Source: Draconibacterium mangrovi (GTDB lineage: Bacteria; Bacteroidota; Bacteroidia; Bacteroidales; Prolixibacteraceae). From it: a DNA stretch of 61,757 bases. The translations under genes were made by a program, and so were the position numbers. The notes below the pieces were generated by a model. The model had not been told where the DNA came from and ran no database searches. It saw nothing but the letters and a program-made list of their open reading frames with translations. This document shows positions 9,415 through 17,957 of the stretch, piece after piece. The stretch spans positions 1-61,757 of the forward strand of contig NZ_JAAAGB010000019.1 in NCBI RefSeq assembly GCF_010586825.1, given 5' to 3'. Within the stretch, counting starts at the first letter, position 1; each line of letters opens with the position of its first letter.

Positions 9415-9987
9415 ATGAGTACTCAAAAAATTGGAAATCCGGCAGTTGTTGGTCTGGCCGGTTTCGGATTAACTACCCTTTTACTGCAAATTCATAACAT
9501 CGGTTTATTGGGCATTGGCCCTGTACTGGCTATGGGTTTGGTTTTTGGCGGGCTGGCACAAATGATTGCCGGATTTATGGAACAAAAAGTTGGCAATAAT
9601 TTCGGATTCAGTGCCTTTGTTGCTTACGGTTCGTTTTGGATTGGTCTGGGAATTATTTGGTTACTAAACCATTTTAACGTTTACAACGCCTCGCATACCG
9701 ATGTGGGTTGGTTTTTGGTAGCCTGGGCGCTGTACACTTGTATTATGCTTGCAGCATCGTTTTATGTACACAAAGCAATGACCATTACATTTATTTTACT
9801 CGAACTGGGTTTTATTCTATTGATTATTGGTCATTTTGGATACCCAAAAATGAATGTAGTTGCCGGTTACGAGCTTATTTTCTGTGCGTTGTCGGCCTGG
9901 TATATGATGGCAGCCATTATTATCAACGACCTCGCAGGTAAAACTGTACTGCCACTTGGAACAGCATGGGCTAAAAAAGCGAGCTAA
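9415..9987 (+). CDS. Acetate uptake (GPR1/FUN34/YaaH, SatP) family transporter
   Basis: A six-helix inner-membrane protein of 190 residues. The family signature NPAxxGL appears near the N-terminus as NPAVVGLAGFG, and the total length is typical. Characterised relatives (SatP, Ady2) move acetate or succinate with protons, and hexameric channels are known. The in-frame reading could start earlier at 9358, but the ATG at 9415 fits the family N-terminus and was chosen. It is flanked by terminators on both sides, so it is a single-gene unit. Acetate as substrate is inferred. Confidence 0.88.
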   Translation: MSTQKIGNPAVVGLAGFGLTTLLLQIHNIGLLGIGPVLAMGLVFGGLAQMIAGFMEQKVGNNFGFSAFVAYGSFWIGLGIIWLLNHFNVYNASHTDVGWFLVAWALYTCIMLAASFYVHKAMTITFILLELGFILLIIGHFGYPKMNVVAGYELIFCALSAWYMMAAIIINDLAGKTVLPLGTAWAKKAS

Positions 9988-10008
9988 AGTCTAAGTATTA
10001 AGATATTT

Positions 10009-10042
10009 AAAGGGTCAGACTGAATAGTTTTGACCCTTTTTT
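10009..10042 (+). terminator. Rho-independent terminator after the SatP-family gene
   Basis: AAAGGGTCA (10009-10017) pairs with TGACCCTTT (10031-10039) across a 13-nt loop, and six T residues run from 10037. Confidence 0.85.
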
Positions 10043-10151
10043 GTGCTTCACAAATACCTCTTTACTACTAATCAGCATGAAAAAATTGTTTAAAATCTCT
10101 ATTAATTAACGAATTAGCACCTTTAAGCTTTTATTTATTCAACTCTTTTGA

Positions 10152-10159
10152 TACATTTG
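10152..10159 (+). promoter_or_regulatory. Candidate promoter of the PAS kinase gene
   Basis: TACATTTG matches TAnnTTTG exactly; a TTTT 19 bp upstream (10129-10132) could serve as the -33 element. Confidence 0.45.
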
Positions 10160-10191
10160 TTGTGCAAACCATTTATCAAAAGGACGTACAT

Positions 10192-11322
10192 ATGTTTGAA
10201 GAACAAACCTTAACAAGTTATGCTCCGGCAATGCGTCATACAAACGGGCAACTTGAAAGCCAATTAAAAACAATCCTTGAGAATAAACAACTGGTTAATT
10301 TTGTGGAGTCGATCTCGCAAATGGTGATTATCTTAAACAAACACCGCCAGGTAGTTTATGCCAACAATAGTTACAAGGATTTTTGCAGACAGCTTAATCA
10401 TGATCCATTAATTGGAAAACGCCCGGGAGAAACTTTTAATTGTGCCAATGCATTCAATTCGATTACAGGATGCGGAACTACCAATGCCTGTAAATCGTGC
10501 GGAGCTGTAAATGCAATTTTGGAATCGCAAAAAGGGAAACGTTCTACTAAACAATGTCAGATACTCACCATCGAAAATGACGCACTGGATCTTGAGGTTA
10601 CAGCCAATCCTTTAGATCTCGAAGGAGAAAAGTTGACGATATTTTCAGTAATCGATATAAGCGCCGATAAAAGAAGGGAATCGCTGGAGCGTGTTTTTAT
10701 TCACGATATACTTAACAGTGCAGGAGCCATTTCCGGTTTATCTTCGATTCTTAAAGAAATTGACGATCCTGAACAATTACAAGACATCGCCCAAACAATT
10801 GAAAGCGCTTCGCAGAACCTTATTGAAGAAATACAGGCACAGCGTGAATTAGGTGCAGCAGAAAGAGGTGAACTTCAATTGCAGCTTAGAGAGGTTAACA
10901 GTAATACCCTTCTTACAGACCTGCAGAGAACTTATGCAAAACATGAATTGAATAACGGGAAACCTGTTCAAATCAGCATGGATTCAACCGACTGCACACT
11001 TACAACCGATCTTGTATTGGTACGGCGTATTCTTGGAAATATGATCAAGAATGCCATTGAAATGAATGTGCCGCACGATACAATAACGCTTGCCTGCAAG
11101 GAAAGCGAAAATCAGATAGAACTATCGGTACACAACAACAGCATTGTACCCGGAAAAGTAAAAGATCAGCTGTTTAAACGTTTTTTCTCCACCAAAGGAA
11201 AAGGCCGCGGACTTGGGACATACAGCATGAAACTTTTGGGCGAAAAATACCTGAATGGCAAAGTTGGTTTTACCAGCTGCGAAGAAAGTGGAACAACATT
11301 TTATATTCAACTTCCTAAATAG
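10192..11322 (+). CDS. Soluble PAS sensor histidine kinase with a Cys cluster
   Basis: A 376-residue histidine kinase without membrane segments. Residues ~35-155 form a PAS-like sensor, which carries an unusual Cys motif: C84, C94, C100 and C103 in the pattern C-x9-C-x5-C-x2-C, with a GCGTTNACKSCGA core. The phosphoacceptor is H171 in FIHDILN, and the ATPase domain shows an N-box near 290 (LGNMIKNAIE) and a G-box GKGRGLGTYS near 340. The cluster suggests binding of iron-sulfur, heme or zinc and hence redox sensing; that is inference. Start: the ATG at 10192 has AAAAGGA upstream and lies after the promoter element, whereas a GTG at 10162 does not. No response regulator is adjacent. Confidence 0.85.
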   Translation: MFEEQTLTSYAPAMRHTNGQLESQLKTILENKQLVNFVESISQMVIILNKHRQVVYANNSYKDFCRQLNHDPLIGKRPGETFNCANAFNSITGCGTTNACKSCGAVNAILESQKGKRSTKQCQILTIENDALDLEVTANPLDLEGEKLTIFSVIDISADKRRESLERVFIHDILNSAGAISGLSSILKEIDDPEQLQDIAQTIESASQNLIEEIQAQRELGAAERGELQLQLREVNSNTLLTDLQRTYAKHELNNGKPVQISMDSTDCTLTTDLVLVRRILGNMIKNAIEMNVPHDTITLACKESENQIELSVHNNSIVPGKVKDQLFKRFFSTKGKGRGLGTYSMKLLGEKYLNGKVGFTSCEESGTTFYIQLPK

Positions 11323-11358
11323 TTACTCACAAAGACTTTTTATAACACTTGAGCTTTA

Positions 11359-11366
11359 TATCTTTG
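11359..11366 (+). promoter_or_regulatory. Candidate promoter of the GreA/B-like gene
   Basis: TATCTTTG matches TAnnTTTG exactly and lies 16 nt before the ATG at 11383. The -33 region is only T-rich. Confidence 0.45.
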
Positions 11367-11382
11367 GTTGTTTTATTACGAA

Positions 11383-11829
11383 ATGACCAAAGAAAAGCTC
11401 TTTTTAAAAATCATCGCGCTGATCGATGAACGGATCGAATCGGCACAAATGGCTATTGCCTTGGCTAAAGAATCGCGCGACAGCGAAACAAAAAGCAGTG
11501 TGGGCGACAAGTACGAAACCGGTCGCACTTTAATGCAGCAGGAAGTTGAGAAAAACCGTGTTCAACTGCACAAAACCGAAAGGCTTAAAGCTGAACTGGA
11601 AAATATCGACCTGAAAAAAAAGTTCGACAAAGTGGAATTTGGCAGCCTGGTAGCTGATGGAAAAAACCTGTATTTTATTGCTACAGCCCTGGGTAAAATT
11701 GAAGTGGATGGCAAAAGCTGTTTTTGTATTTCGCTGGCCTCGCCAATTGGAAAAGCGCTACACAACAAAAGCGTAGGCGACAAAGTAACATTTATGGGAA
11801 GAGCCATTGAAATAGTTGCTATTGATTAA
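11383..11829 (+). CDS. GreA/GreB-like transcript-cleavage-factor family protein
   Basis: A 148-residue protein with an N-terminal charged helical region (about 1-80, probably a coiled coil) and a C-terminal beta-rich domain ending in SPIGKALHNKSVGDKVTF, which resembles the FKBP-like C-terminal domain of Gre factors. The SPIGKAL and GDKV pattern is the recognisable Gre feature. True Gre factors secure two acidic residues at the coil tip for RNA polymerase cleavage; here the coil tip (around EIDL-type residues) is not clearly conserved, so activity is uncertain. An upstream TTG at 11368 would lie in the promoter, so the ATG was used. Databases sometimes label this family as 3-oxoacyl-ACP synthase, which the sequence does not support. 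Confidence 0.65.
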   Translation: MTKEKLFLKIIALIDERIESAQMAIALAKESRDSETKSSVGDKYETGRTLMQQEVEKNRVQLHKTERLKAELENIDLKKKFDKVEFGSLVADGKNLYFIATALGKIEVDGKSCFCISLASPIGKALHNKSVGDKVTFMGRAIEIVAID

Positions 11830-11892
11830 AGCAATTCTTCTATTTGAAAATCGATTAACTTTAAGCATCTGAAACCAACAAAATATACGACC

Positions 11893-12948
11893 ATGCATTT
11901 ATCAAAACTATCCCGAATAAGATCAATCTCTCTGACAGTACTCTTTTTATTTGTATTGTTCAACTTATCGACAAATGCACAGGAATACGCCGTTGGTGCC
12001 GACCTCTCGTTTTTAAAACAAGCCGAAGACAATGGTTTTAAGTTTAAAGAAAACGGAGAAGTAAAAAAAGGTATCGAGATATTCAAAAACCACGGGTATA
12101 ATTGGATACGTTTGCGGCTGTTTCATACGCCATCACAACTTCCCAATAATCTGGAATACACCATTGCCACAGCACAAATGGCGAAAGAGCATGGTTTCAA
12201 ATTTCTGCTCGATTACCATTATTCAGATACCTGGGCCGATCCCGGAAAACAATTCGTCCCCAAAGCATGGGAAGGACTTTCGCACGAAACACTGATTGAC
12301 TCGGTATACGAATACACCCGCCAATCCATGATCGCGTTTCGCGAAGCCGGTGTTTTCCCCAACATTGTGCAGGTGGGCAACGAAATCAGCAATGGCATGC
12401 TTTGGCCCGATGGTAAACTGCCCGATAATTGGAACAACCTTGCAGAACTGATTCAAGCCGGAATTAATGGTGTGTTTGCCAGTTGCGGTAACAATCCCTG
12501 CCCGCAGATCATGATTCACATCGACAAAGGCGGCGATAAGGAATTCACTAAATACTGGTTCGATAAACTCCTTTCGTACGGAGTGGATTTTGATGTAATG
12601 GGACAATCGTATTACCCCTGGTGGCACGGCTCAATTCTCGATTTGCGCGAAACATTAAACTTTATGGCTCGTGCCTATCAAAAAGAAATAATTGTAGTGG
12701 AAGCCGCCTAAAATTTTGCACCGGCCGAATACATCGGGAAACCGGCACCTTTTGCCGAGTCTCCGGAGGGACAGCGTCAGTTTCTGGAGGAAGTAAACCG
12801 CGTAGTACTTAATGTGCCAAATGGTGTGGGCGCTGGTGTATTCTGGTGGGAGCCGGCCGTGGAAAACAAAGGTTTTGGCTACCGCACTTTTTTTGATGCA
12901 GAAGGAAATGTACAACCGGTAATTGAAGTATTCGATCGATTTACATGA
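11893..12948 (+). pseudogene. GH53 endo-beta-1,4-galactanase interrupted by an in-frame TAA
   Basis: The reading frame encodes a secreted arabinogalactan endo-1,4-beta-galactanase of family GH53: a signal peptide (to about residue 30, ending NAQ), the acid/base glutamate in VGNEISNGMLWP and the nucleophile glutamate in IIVVEAA. A TAA at 12709-12711 follows the nucleophile directly. The same frame continues for 78 more codons (FAPAEYIGKPAPF, then GVFWWEPA) to a TGA at 12946-12948, which is the normal end of the family. GH53 proteins have Tyr where the stop is, and TAT or TAC to TAA is a single-base change. The truncated product would lack the last barrel strands and should be inactive. Confidence 0.88.
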
Positions 12949-13124
12949 CATTAAGGGCTGAATGATTGCAGGACAGAATGCTTTAATGCTTTAATCCAAA
13001 AGCTGTGTTGCTGGAAATTGCTAAACTGATAAATTGTAAAATTGTACAGCAGCTCGTGGCTCGTAGCTAGAATCCACTTTTGCCTTTTACCTTTCTATTT
13101 CTACTTTTGCCTTAAAAAATACAA
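12949..13124. repeat. Word-like intergenic repeat, copy near 13.0 kb
   Basis: The tract contains short near-duplicated units: AATGCTTTAATGCTTTAATC, CTGATAAATTGTAAAATTG, GCTCGTGGCTCGTAGCTAG and two CTTTTGCC units. Very similar blocks, in the same order, occur at 14.4 and 22.8 kb. The last unit includes TACTTTTG (an exact TAnnTTTG) about 15 nt before the pentapeptide gene and may act as its promoter. Confidence 0.7.
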
Positions 13125-13691
13125 ATGACATACATTACCGATAAAGTTTTTAAAAACCAGGATTTCTCAGAAAAAGGTTTGGAACAGGCCGACTACGAAA
13201 GCTGTAATTTTATCGACTGCATTTTTTCATCTGCCGACCTTAGCAGTTATAGCTTTGAAGACTGCAGTTTTGAGAACTGCGATTTCAGCAACACAAAAAT
13301 TACCAATACCGCCTTAAAAAATGTGAGCTTTAAAAATTGCAAACTCATCGGGTTACAATTCGACGAATGCAACCCATTTTTACTCGAATTCAGTTTCAAC
13401 GGATGTATGCTTAACTATGCATCGTTTTACCAGTTAAAAATAAAAGGCACCCGCTTTAACCGCTGCACCATGCACGAGGTTGATTTTAGCGAATCCGATC
13501 TCTCCAAAGCCATATTTTCGGAATGCGACCTGGCCGGAGCAGTTTTTAGCCGTACCAATCTGCAAAAGGCCGACCTTCGCAATTCTATCAACCTGTTTCT
13601 CAATCCGGAGCAAAACCAACTGGCAGGAGCTCATTTTTCGCTCGACATGCTTCCCGGACTGCTAAGTAAGTATAACATTAAGGTGGATTAA
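13125..13691 (+). CDS. Pentapeptide repeat protein
   Basis: A 188-residue cytoplasmic protein made almost wholly of pentapeptide repeats with Phe or Leu at every fifth position (for example CSFENCDFSNTKI and CDLAGAVFSRTNLQKADL), forming a right-handed quadrilateral beta-helix. It resembles the Qnr/McbG size class, with a non-repeat C-terminal helix region. Some relatives mimic DNA and protect gyrase, but others have unrelated roles, so function is not assigned. Cysteines are frequent in the middle positions. It is closely followed (22 nt) by the TRIC-channel gene. Confidence 0.88.
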   Translation: MTYITDKVFKNQDFSEKGLEQADYESCNFIDCIFSSADLSSYSFEDCSFENCDFSNTKITNTALKNVSFKNCKLIGLQFDECNPFLLEFSFNGCMLNYASFYQLKIKGTRFNRCTMHEVDFSESDLSKAIFSECDLAGAVFSRTNLQKADLRNSINLFLNPEQNQLAGAHFSLDMLPGLLSKYNIKVD

Positions 13692-13713
13692 TAATTTTTT
13701 GTTGTTTTGCAGT

Positions 13714-14325
13714 ATGGATCTTTTACTTTGGTTTGACTACATCGGGACATTTGTTTTTGCGATAAGCGGCACGCTGACAGCTGCCGACAAGCGCCTCGAT
13801 TTTTTTGGGGCTACCGTTATTGGTTTTGTTACTGCCATTGGCGGCGGAACCATGCGCGACATTGTGCTGGGCGATACGCCGGTGGCGTGGATGCAAAACA
13901 ACAACTATTTCTGGATGATTATTGCCGCGGTTGTGGTAACTATCATTTTCCGCCGGCATGTAATGAAACTCAAACGCACCCTTTTTCTTTTCGACACTAT
14001 TGGAATTGCCACATTTACCCTGCTGGGATTAAAAAAGGCTTTGCTTTTTAATATTGATCCGTCGATGGCCGTGCTGATGGGCCTGTCGTCGGCAGTTGTG
14101 GGAGGCGTTATTCGTGATATCCTGTGTAACGAAGTACCACTGATCTTTCACCGCGAGATTTATGCCACCGCCTGTATTGCCGGAGCTCTGGTGTACCTTT
14201 TGCTAAGCCGACTGGGCGTTTCAGAAGTAATCTGCGAAACAGCAACCGTATCTTCAATTATCGCCATTCGTATCCTGGCCATTCGTTTTAACATTGCCCT
14301 GCCGCGGCTGACGCATAAGGATTAA
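13714..14325 (+). CDS. TRIC-type cation channel (YicG/UPF0126 family)
   Basis: A 203-residue inner-membrane protein with seven hydrophobic segments and two internally repeated halves. Each half carries the family hallmark: GGGTMRDIVLG in the first and VVGGVIRDILCNEVP in the second. Prokaryotic TRIC proteins are trimeric potassium/sodium channels related to animal intracellular channels. The ATG at 13714 was chosen over an upstream start; a TTGTTTTG element (13702-13709, one mismatch to the -7 consensus) ends only 4 nt before it, so the transcript may be leaderless. The physiological role in bacteria is unclear. Confidence 0.88.
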   Translation: MDLLLWFDYIGTFVFAISGTLTAADKRLDFFGATVIGFVTAIGGGTMRDIVLGDTPVAWMQNNNYFWMIIAAVVVTIIFRRHVMKLKRTLFLFDTIGIATFTLLGLKKALLFNIDPSMAVLMGLSSAVVGGVIRDILCNEVPLIFHREIYATACIAGALVYLLLSRLGVSEVICETATVSSIIAIRILAIRFNIALPRLTHKD

Positions 14326-14549
14326 AGGATTGAAGGACTGAGGGACTAAGAAGTGAATGAGGAGGAATTTTGTGGTTAAACGCTCTGATTGCCTGAATGC
14401 TCTATTGCTTTAATACGTAAATGCTTTAATTCAGAGGATGTATTGCTGGAATTGCCAAACTGATAAATTGCAAAATTGCAATCCAACTCGCGGCTCGTAG
14501 CTCGTAGCTCGAAGCTAGAAACTACTTTTTCCTTTTGCCTTGAACTCCC
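14326..14549. repeat. Word-like intergenic repeat, copy near 14.4 kb
   Basis: The gap holds the same ordered blocks as at 13.0 and 22.8 kb: AAGGATTGAAGGACTGA, TGCTTTAATACGTAAATGC, CTGATAAATTGCAAAATTGC, then GCTCGTAGCTCGTAGCTCG, then CTTTTGCCTT. No reading frame of note is seen. The two genes at its sides converge. Confidence 0.75.
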
Positions 14550-15458
14550 CTACCATTCCACCAGTGACAGACCAAACCCAACAACCGTTTGCCGGTGGTT
14601 ATAATCGATCATACTTTCGCCATAACCCGAAAACACCTGCGCCCTGAATCTAAGGTTATCAATTATTTTTATGGAATAAGCAAACCTTATACTTCCACGG
14701 TTATTTTCGCCAAAGCGTAAACTGTGACGGGCGGTACAATTAACAGCATGAATTCCTTTTCCCCAGGTAAGTAGCAGCTCGCTGCGCCCCAGGTAATTTT
14801 CAATTCCGGGATTATCATCTTCTTCATCCGGTTCGGGCAAACGCAACCAGGGTTTAAACACCACCGATGTATTTTTCCCCTCCAACGCTACCTGCGCCAC
14901 AATGCGGTTCCAGCTACGCGACAGCGGATTTGCACGCCCGTTGCTCTGATGATTAAAACCTAGCCCCACAGAAACACCATCAAGTCCAAAAAGGCGGTAA
15001 TGAACAGGAAGAATAAACATAGCTTCCGGTTCGTAATTTGTTTCCCGGAAAGGGCGCGACAAATCGGTGTTAAACACCTGCCAGAACGATGCCTGAGTAT
15101 ACGCTGCCCAAATATCTCCGCCAACTTTATCGCCGAACACATCATTAAAAATTTTTGTTTTCAGGCTCAGTTGAAACATTTGTTCCGTTTTATTCAGCGG
15201 AATGGACTCATCGATATTCCGTTCAGGATTTCCGCTATGGGGCAAACGGTTTACATTGTTCGACACTTTGGCCACCAATACATAAACCGGTTTATAGGTG
15301 CGTATTACAAACAAATCTTTATCGTCGTTTTCATTATCCCCAAGGTCCCAGTGATCGGCGAGGGTGTATTCCGCCTGCCCAAAAAGTTCCTGCGCAAAAG
15401 AGGTGTGGCCCGCAAGCACCAGACCTAATAGCAGCATCGTGATTTTTATTCTCATCAT
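14550..15458 (-). CDS. pldA: Outer-membrane phospholipase A (OMPLA)
   Basis: A 302-residue protein with an N-terminal signal peptide (cleavage after about residue 22, SFA-QE) and a beta-barrel ending in aromatic W302, as outer-membrane proteins do. The OMPLA catalytic residues are all present: H170, S172 (in NHQSNGR) and N184 (in RSWNR), plus the FRETNYEPE segment. It is a calcium-dependent phospholipase that clears misplaced phospholipids from the outer leaflet when the outer membrane is perturbed. Length and order match the family. It stands alone; the gap upstream is long. Confidence 0.92.
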   Translation of the reverse strand: MMRIKITMLLLGLVLAGHTSFAQELFGQAEYTLADHWDLGDNENDDKDLFVIRTYKPVYVLVAKVSNNVNRLPHSGNPERNIDESIPLNKTEQMFQLSLKTKIFNDVFGDKVGGDIWAAYTQASFWQVFNTDLSRPFRETNYEPEAMFILPVHYRLFGLDGVSVGLGFNHQSNGRANPLSRSWNRIVAQVALEGKNTSVVFKPWLRLPEPDEEDDNPGIENYLGRSELLLTWGKGIHAVNCTARHSLRFGENNRGSIRFAYSIKIIDNLRFRAQVFSGYGESMIDYNHRQTVVGFGLSLVEW

Positions 15459-16149
15459 TTGGTGTTTACTGTACGAAGATAGGCAATAACAGCATGCTTT
15501 ACCTCATGCGATTGCTGTTTGGCTAACATCTTTTAACAGTTGGAGGGGAATGAAGGGATGGAGGAATGAAGGACTGAATTAGACTGAATCAAATGATTTG
15601 AGATTGAACAAAGATTGAGGGAAGCTAATAGCTTCTGGCTACTAGCTTTCTTTAATCTATCTATCTTTTGCTCCCGACGCTTCGGTCGGGATTTCGTCTG
15701 GCAGAGCCGTCCTCAACTCTTAACTTTTTTCTTGATTTATTCTTCATCCTTTGATACCCCCTATTGCACCACGCTTTAGCCATTAATTTTTCTTAAAGGC
15801 TAAAGCCTGTTCGTTGTGTATTCCCTAAATCACCGCCCTAAAGGACGGTGCAAAAAAATCCACTTGCACATTGTTGAAAAGATGGCTTCTTAGTCAGCTA
15901 ATGTATAATGGATAGAAACTCGCAACTTACGGCTCATAGCTGGCGGCTAGTGGTTCGCAGCTTTATCCTTTCATTCGGTTTGCTTCAGTCGTTCCACCCC
16001 GCAATCACAATTTCCGGTGATATACCCTCCAATTCATCACCACTAATAGTAGTTACTCCTTCAAAAAATCACCACTTTTTGGGATTTCACACCTCAAGTC
16101 TTCCAACTAGTTTTGCAGCATAAACATTTAATAACTTTATCCAAAGATC
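15459..16149. other. Long intergenic region with hairpins and low-complexity sequence
   Basis: This 690-bp gap has no convincing gene; an open frame at 15908-16123 has no family character. It holds a word-like tract (about 15535-15660, with GGAGGAATGAAGGACTGA and repeated TAGCTTCTGGCTACTAGC), a hairpin CCCGACGCTTCGGTCGGG at 15672-15691, and two small palindromes listed next. Confidence 0.6.
15797..15850. repeat. REP-like palindromes AGGCTAAAGCCT and CACCGCCCTAAAGGACGGTG
   Basis: The first (15797-15808) has AGGCT arms around AA; the second (15831-15850) has nine-base arms with one mismatch around AA. Both share the loop and the GGCT...AGCC style of the hairpins that flank the transposase at 40.3 kb, though no transposase lies here. 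Confidence 0.5.
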
Positions 16150-17352
16150 ATGAAGAAACTATTGCTATCATTTCTAATTGTAAGCGCAGGCCTTTTTGCT
16201 TTCGCACAAGACGATGAAAACAATCTCAACCAATACACCAACTCAGCCGATAATCTTTTAATTCAAGACAGCAAACTGCTGATTGGCGGTTACGGCGAAG
16301 TACATTACAACCAGCCATTATCGAGCGACACTTATAACAACGGCAAACTGGATGTACACCGTGTGGTTATGTTGCTGGGTTATAACTTCAACGAAAAAAC
16401 ACAGTTTATTACCGAAATTGAATACGAGCACGTTAAAGAGGTTTATGTAGAGCAGGCTTTTTTACAGTACAAACTAAACAACGCCATTAATTTCAGAGGC
16501 GGATTGATGCTGGTTCCTATGGGAATTATCAACGAGTACCACGAGCCTACAACTTTTAACGGTGTTGAACGTCCGCTGGTTGACAATACGATTACGCCAA
16601 CCACATGGCGCGAAGTTGGTGTTGGTATTACCGGAACAATTTTGCCGGCATCGTTAAAATACCAGGCCTACGTAATGAACGGTTTTAACGGTTACGATGG
16701 TTCGGCTAAACTTAGTGGTGCAAAAGGAATGCGCAGCGGCCGCCAAAAAGGAGCTGAATCTTATATGAGCGCACCAAATTTTGCGGGTAAGATCGAATAT
16801 TTCGGAATCAGGGGATTAAACCTGGGCTTGTCGGCCTATCTGGGAAATACACAAAGTAAACTGTACGATGGTATCGACAAAGATGATGACGCCGCTGTAG
16901 CTATGGCCGATTCATCGGTAGTTGGTATTTCAATGCTTGGAGTAGATGCCCGTTATTCGGTAAAAGGACTTCAGTTGCGTGGCCAGTTGTACTATGCCAG
17001 CCTGTCAAATACCGATGAGTACAATGCTTTTACAGCGAAAGACGGTAGCCTGAATGATGTTGGAAGCGCTATGATCGGGTATTACGCCGAGGCAGCATAC
17101 AACGTTTTCCGCACGGTTGACACCGAGTTGCAACTGACGCCGTTTGTACGTTACGAGTTTTTAAATACACACAGTTCGGTAGAAAACAATATTGCTAAAA
17201 ACGCATCTTACGAGAAAACAGCTATTACTACAGGACTTACGCTGGCCTTAACAAAAGGAGCGGTTGTAAAAACCGATATCCAGTTTGTGAAAAATGCAGC
17301 TACCGATACTTATGCAAAAACATTTAGCGCCGGAATTGGTGTAATGTTTTAA
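16150..17352 (+). CDS. Porin-like outer-membrane beta-barrel protein
   Basis: A 400-residue protein with a signal peptide (MKKLLLSFLIVSAG..., cleavage near FAQ-DD) and many alternating strands, ending in an aromatic-terminal strand (AGIGVMF). The GGYGEVHYNQP start and the GGLMLVPMGIINEYHEPTTFNGVERP segment are typical of Bacteroidota porins related to the phosphate/polyphosphate (OprP/O) type. Twelve nucleotides downstream begins the FMN-binding protein, and the pair forms an operon. Substrate is unknown; the pairing suggests delivery or release of a small molecule used with the flavoprotein. Confidence 0.8.
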   Translation: MKKLLLSFLIVSAGLFAFAQDDENNLNQYTNSADNLLIQDSKLLIGGYGEVHYNQPLSSDTYNNGKLDVHRVVMLLGYNFNEKTQFITEIEYEHVKEVYVEQAFLQYKLNNAINFRGGLMLVPMGIINEYHEPTTFNGVERPLVDNTITPTTWREVGVGITGTILPASLKYQAYVMNGFNGYDGSAKLSGAKGMRSGRQKGAESYMSAPNFAGKIEYFGIRGLNLGLSAYLGNTQSKLYDGIDKDDDAAVAMADSSVVGISMLGVDARYSVKGLQLRGQLYYASLSNTDEYNAFTAKDGSLNDVGSAMIGYYAEAAYNVFRTVDTELQLTPFVRYEFLNTHSSVENNIAKNASYEKTAITTGLTLALTKGAVVKTDIQFVKNAATDTYAKTFSAGIGVMF

Positions 17353-17363
17353 ACGACAGAAAG

Positions 17364-17927
17364 ATGAAATTCAGATCAGGAATAGTATTGATTGCCCTCT
17401 TATTTAGTGCTTGTTTGGCTTTTGCCCAAAGCGAGGTGGATTTTCAGCCAAAAGCGTTGGAAAAGACCCTTCAGAAATCGGGTATCGAAACACTGTCGGC
17501 GGTTCAGGAGATGAAAATTACCGACCCGGCTTGCACCGAAATAAACGGTAAATACTTCCTGGTTAGCGAAAATAACGAAAACCACTACCGTTACATTTAC
17601 ATCGGGCGGGTAAACAGCTGCCGCGCCGGAGGATGTTCGGCAGTACACGAATCGCTGGCAACACTCGATTCGGAATATTTTGATTATTACATTTTATTCG
17701 ACGAGAATAAAACCGTGCGGGACGTAAAAGTTTATAACTACCAGGCCACGCACGGCCACGAAATTACGGCCAAAGGCTGGTTAAAACAGTTCATCGGTTT
17801 TAATGGCTCCGGCTCGTTAAAAGTGGACAAAAACATCGATGCTATTTCAGGTGCCACCATCTCGGTATATGCCATCACCGCAGATGTGGAAAACAAAACG
17901 GCACTGCTGAAAAAGCTTCAGTTATAA
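17364..17927 (+). CDS. Exported FMN-binding domain protein with flavinylation motif
   Basis: A 187-residue protein with a signal peptide (cleavage near FAQ-SE). The FMN-binding domain carries the covalent flavin attachment motif DAISGATIS at 159-167, in which T165 should carry FMN through a phosphoester bond, installed by an ApbE-type flavin transferase. A CRAGGC segment (C86-C91) could bind another cofactor. Flavinylated extracytosolic proteins move electrons outside the cytoplasm. It is co-transcribed with the porin and ends at a strong terminator. The electron partner is not visible in this window. Confidence 0.88.
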   Translation: MKFRSGIVLIALLFSACLAFAQSEVDFQPKALEKTLQKSGIETLSAVQEMKITDPACTEINGKYFLVSENNENHYRYIYIGRVNSCRAGGCSAVHESLATLDSEYFDYYILFDENKTVRDVKVYNYQATHGHEITAKGWLKQFIGFNGSGSLKVDKNIDAISGATISVYAITADVENKTALLKKLQL

Positions 17928-17957
17928 TTCGCAAAAGTTATACATTACATACGTTTT

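Noticed and set aside
12709..12711. Selenocysteine or pyrrolysine recoding of the GH53 stop
   Set aside because: The codon is TAA, which neither system uses, and the residue expected by the family is Tyr.
15908..16123. Open frame of 71 codons in the gap before the porin
   Set aside because: Composition follows the repeat tract, it has no family character and no promoter or ribosome site.
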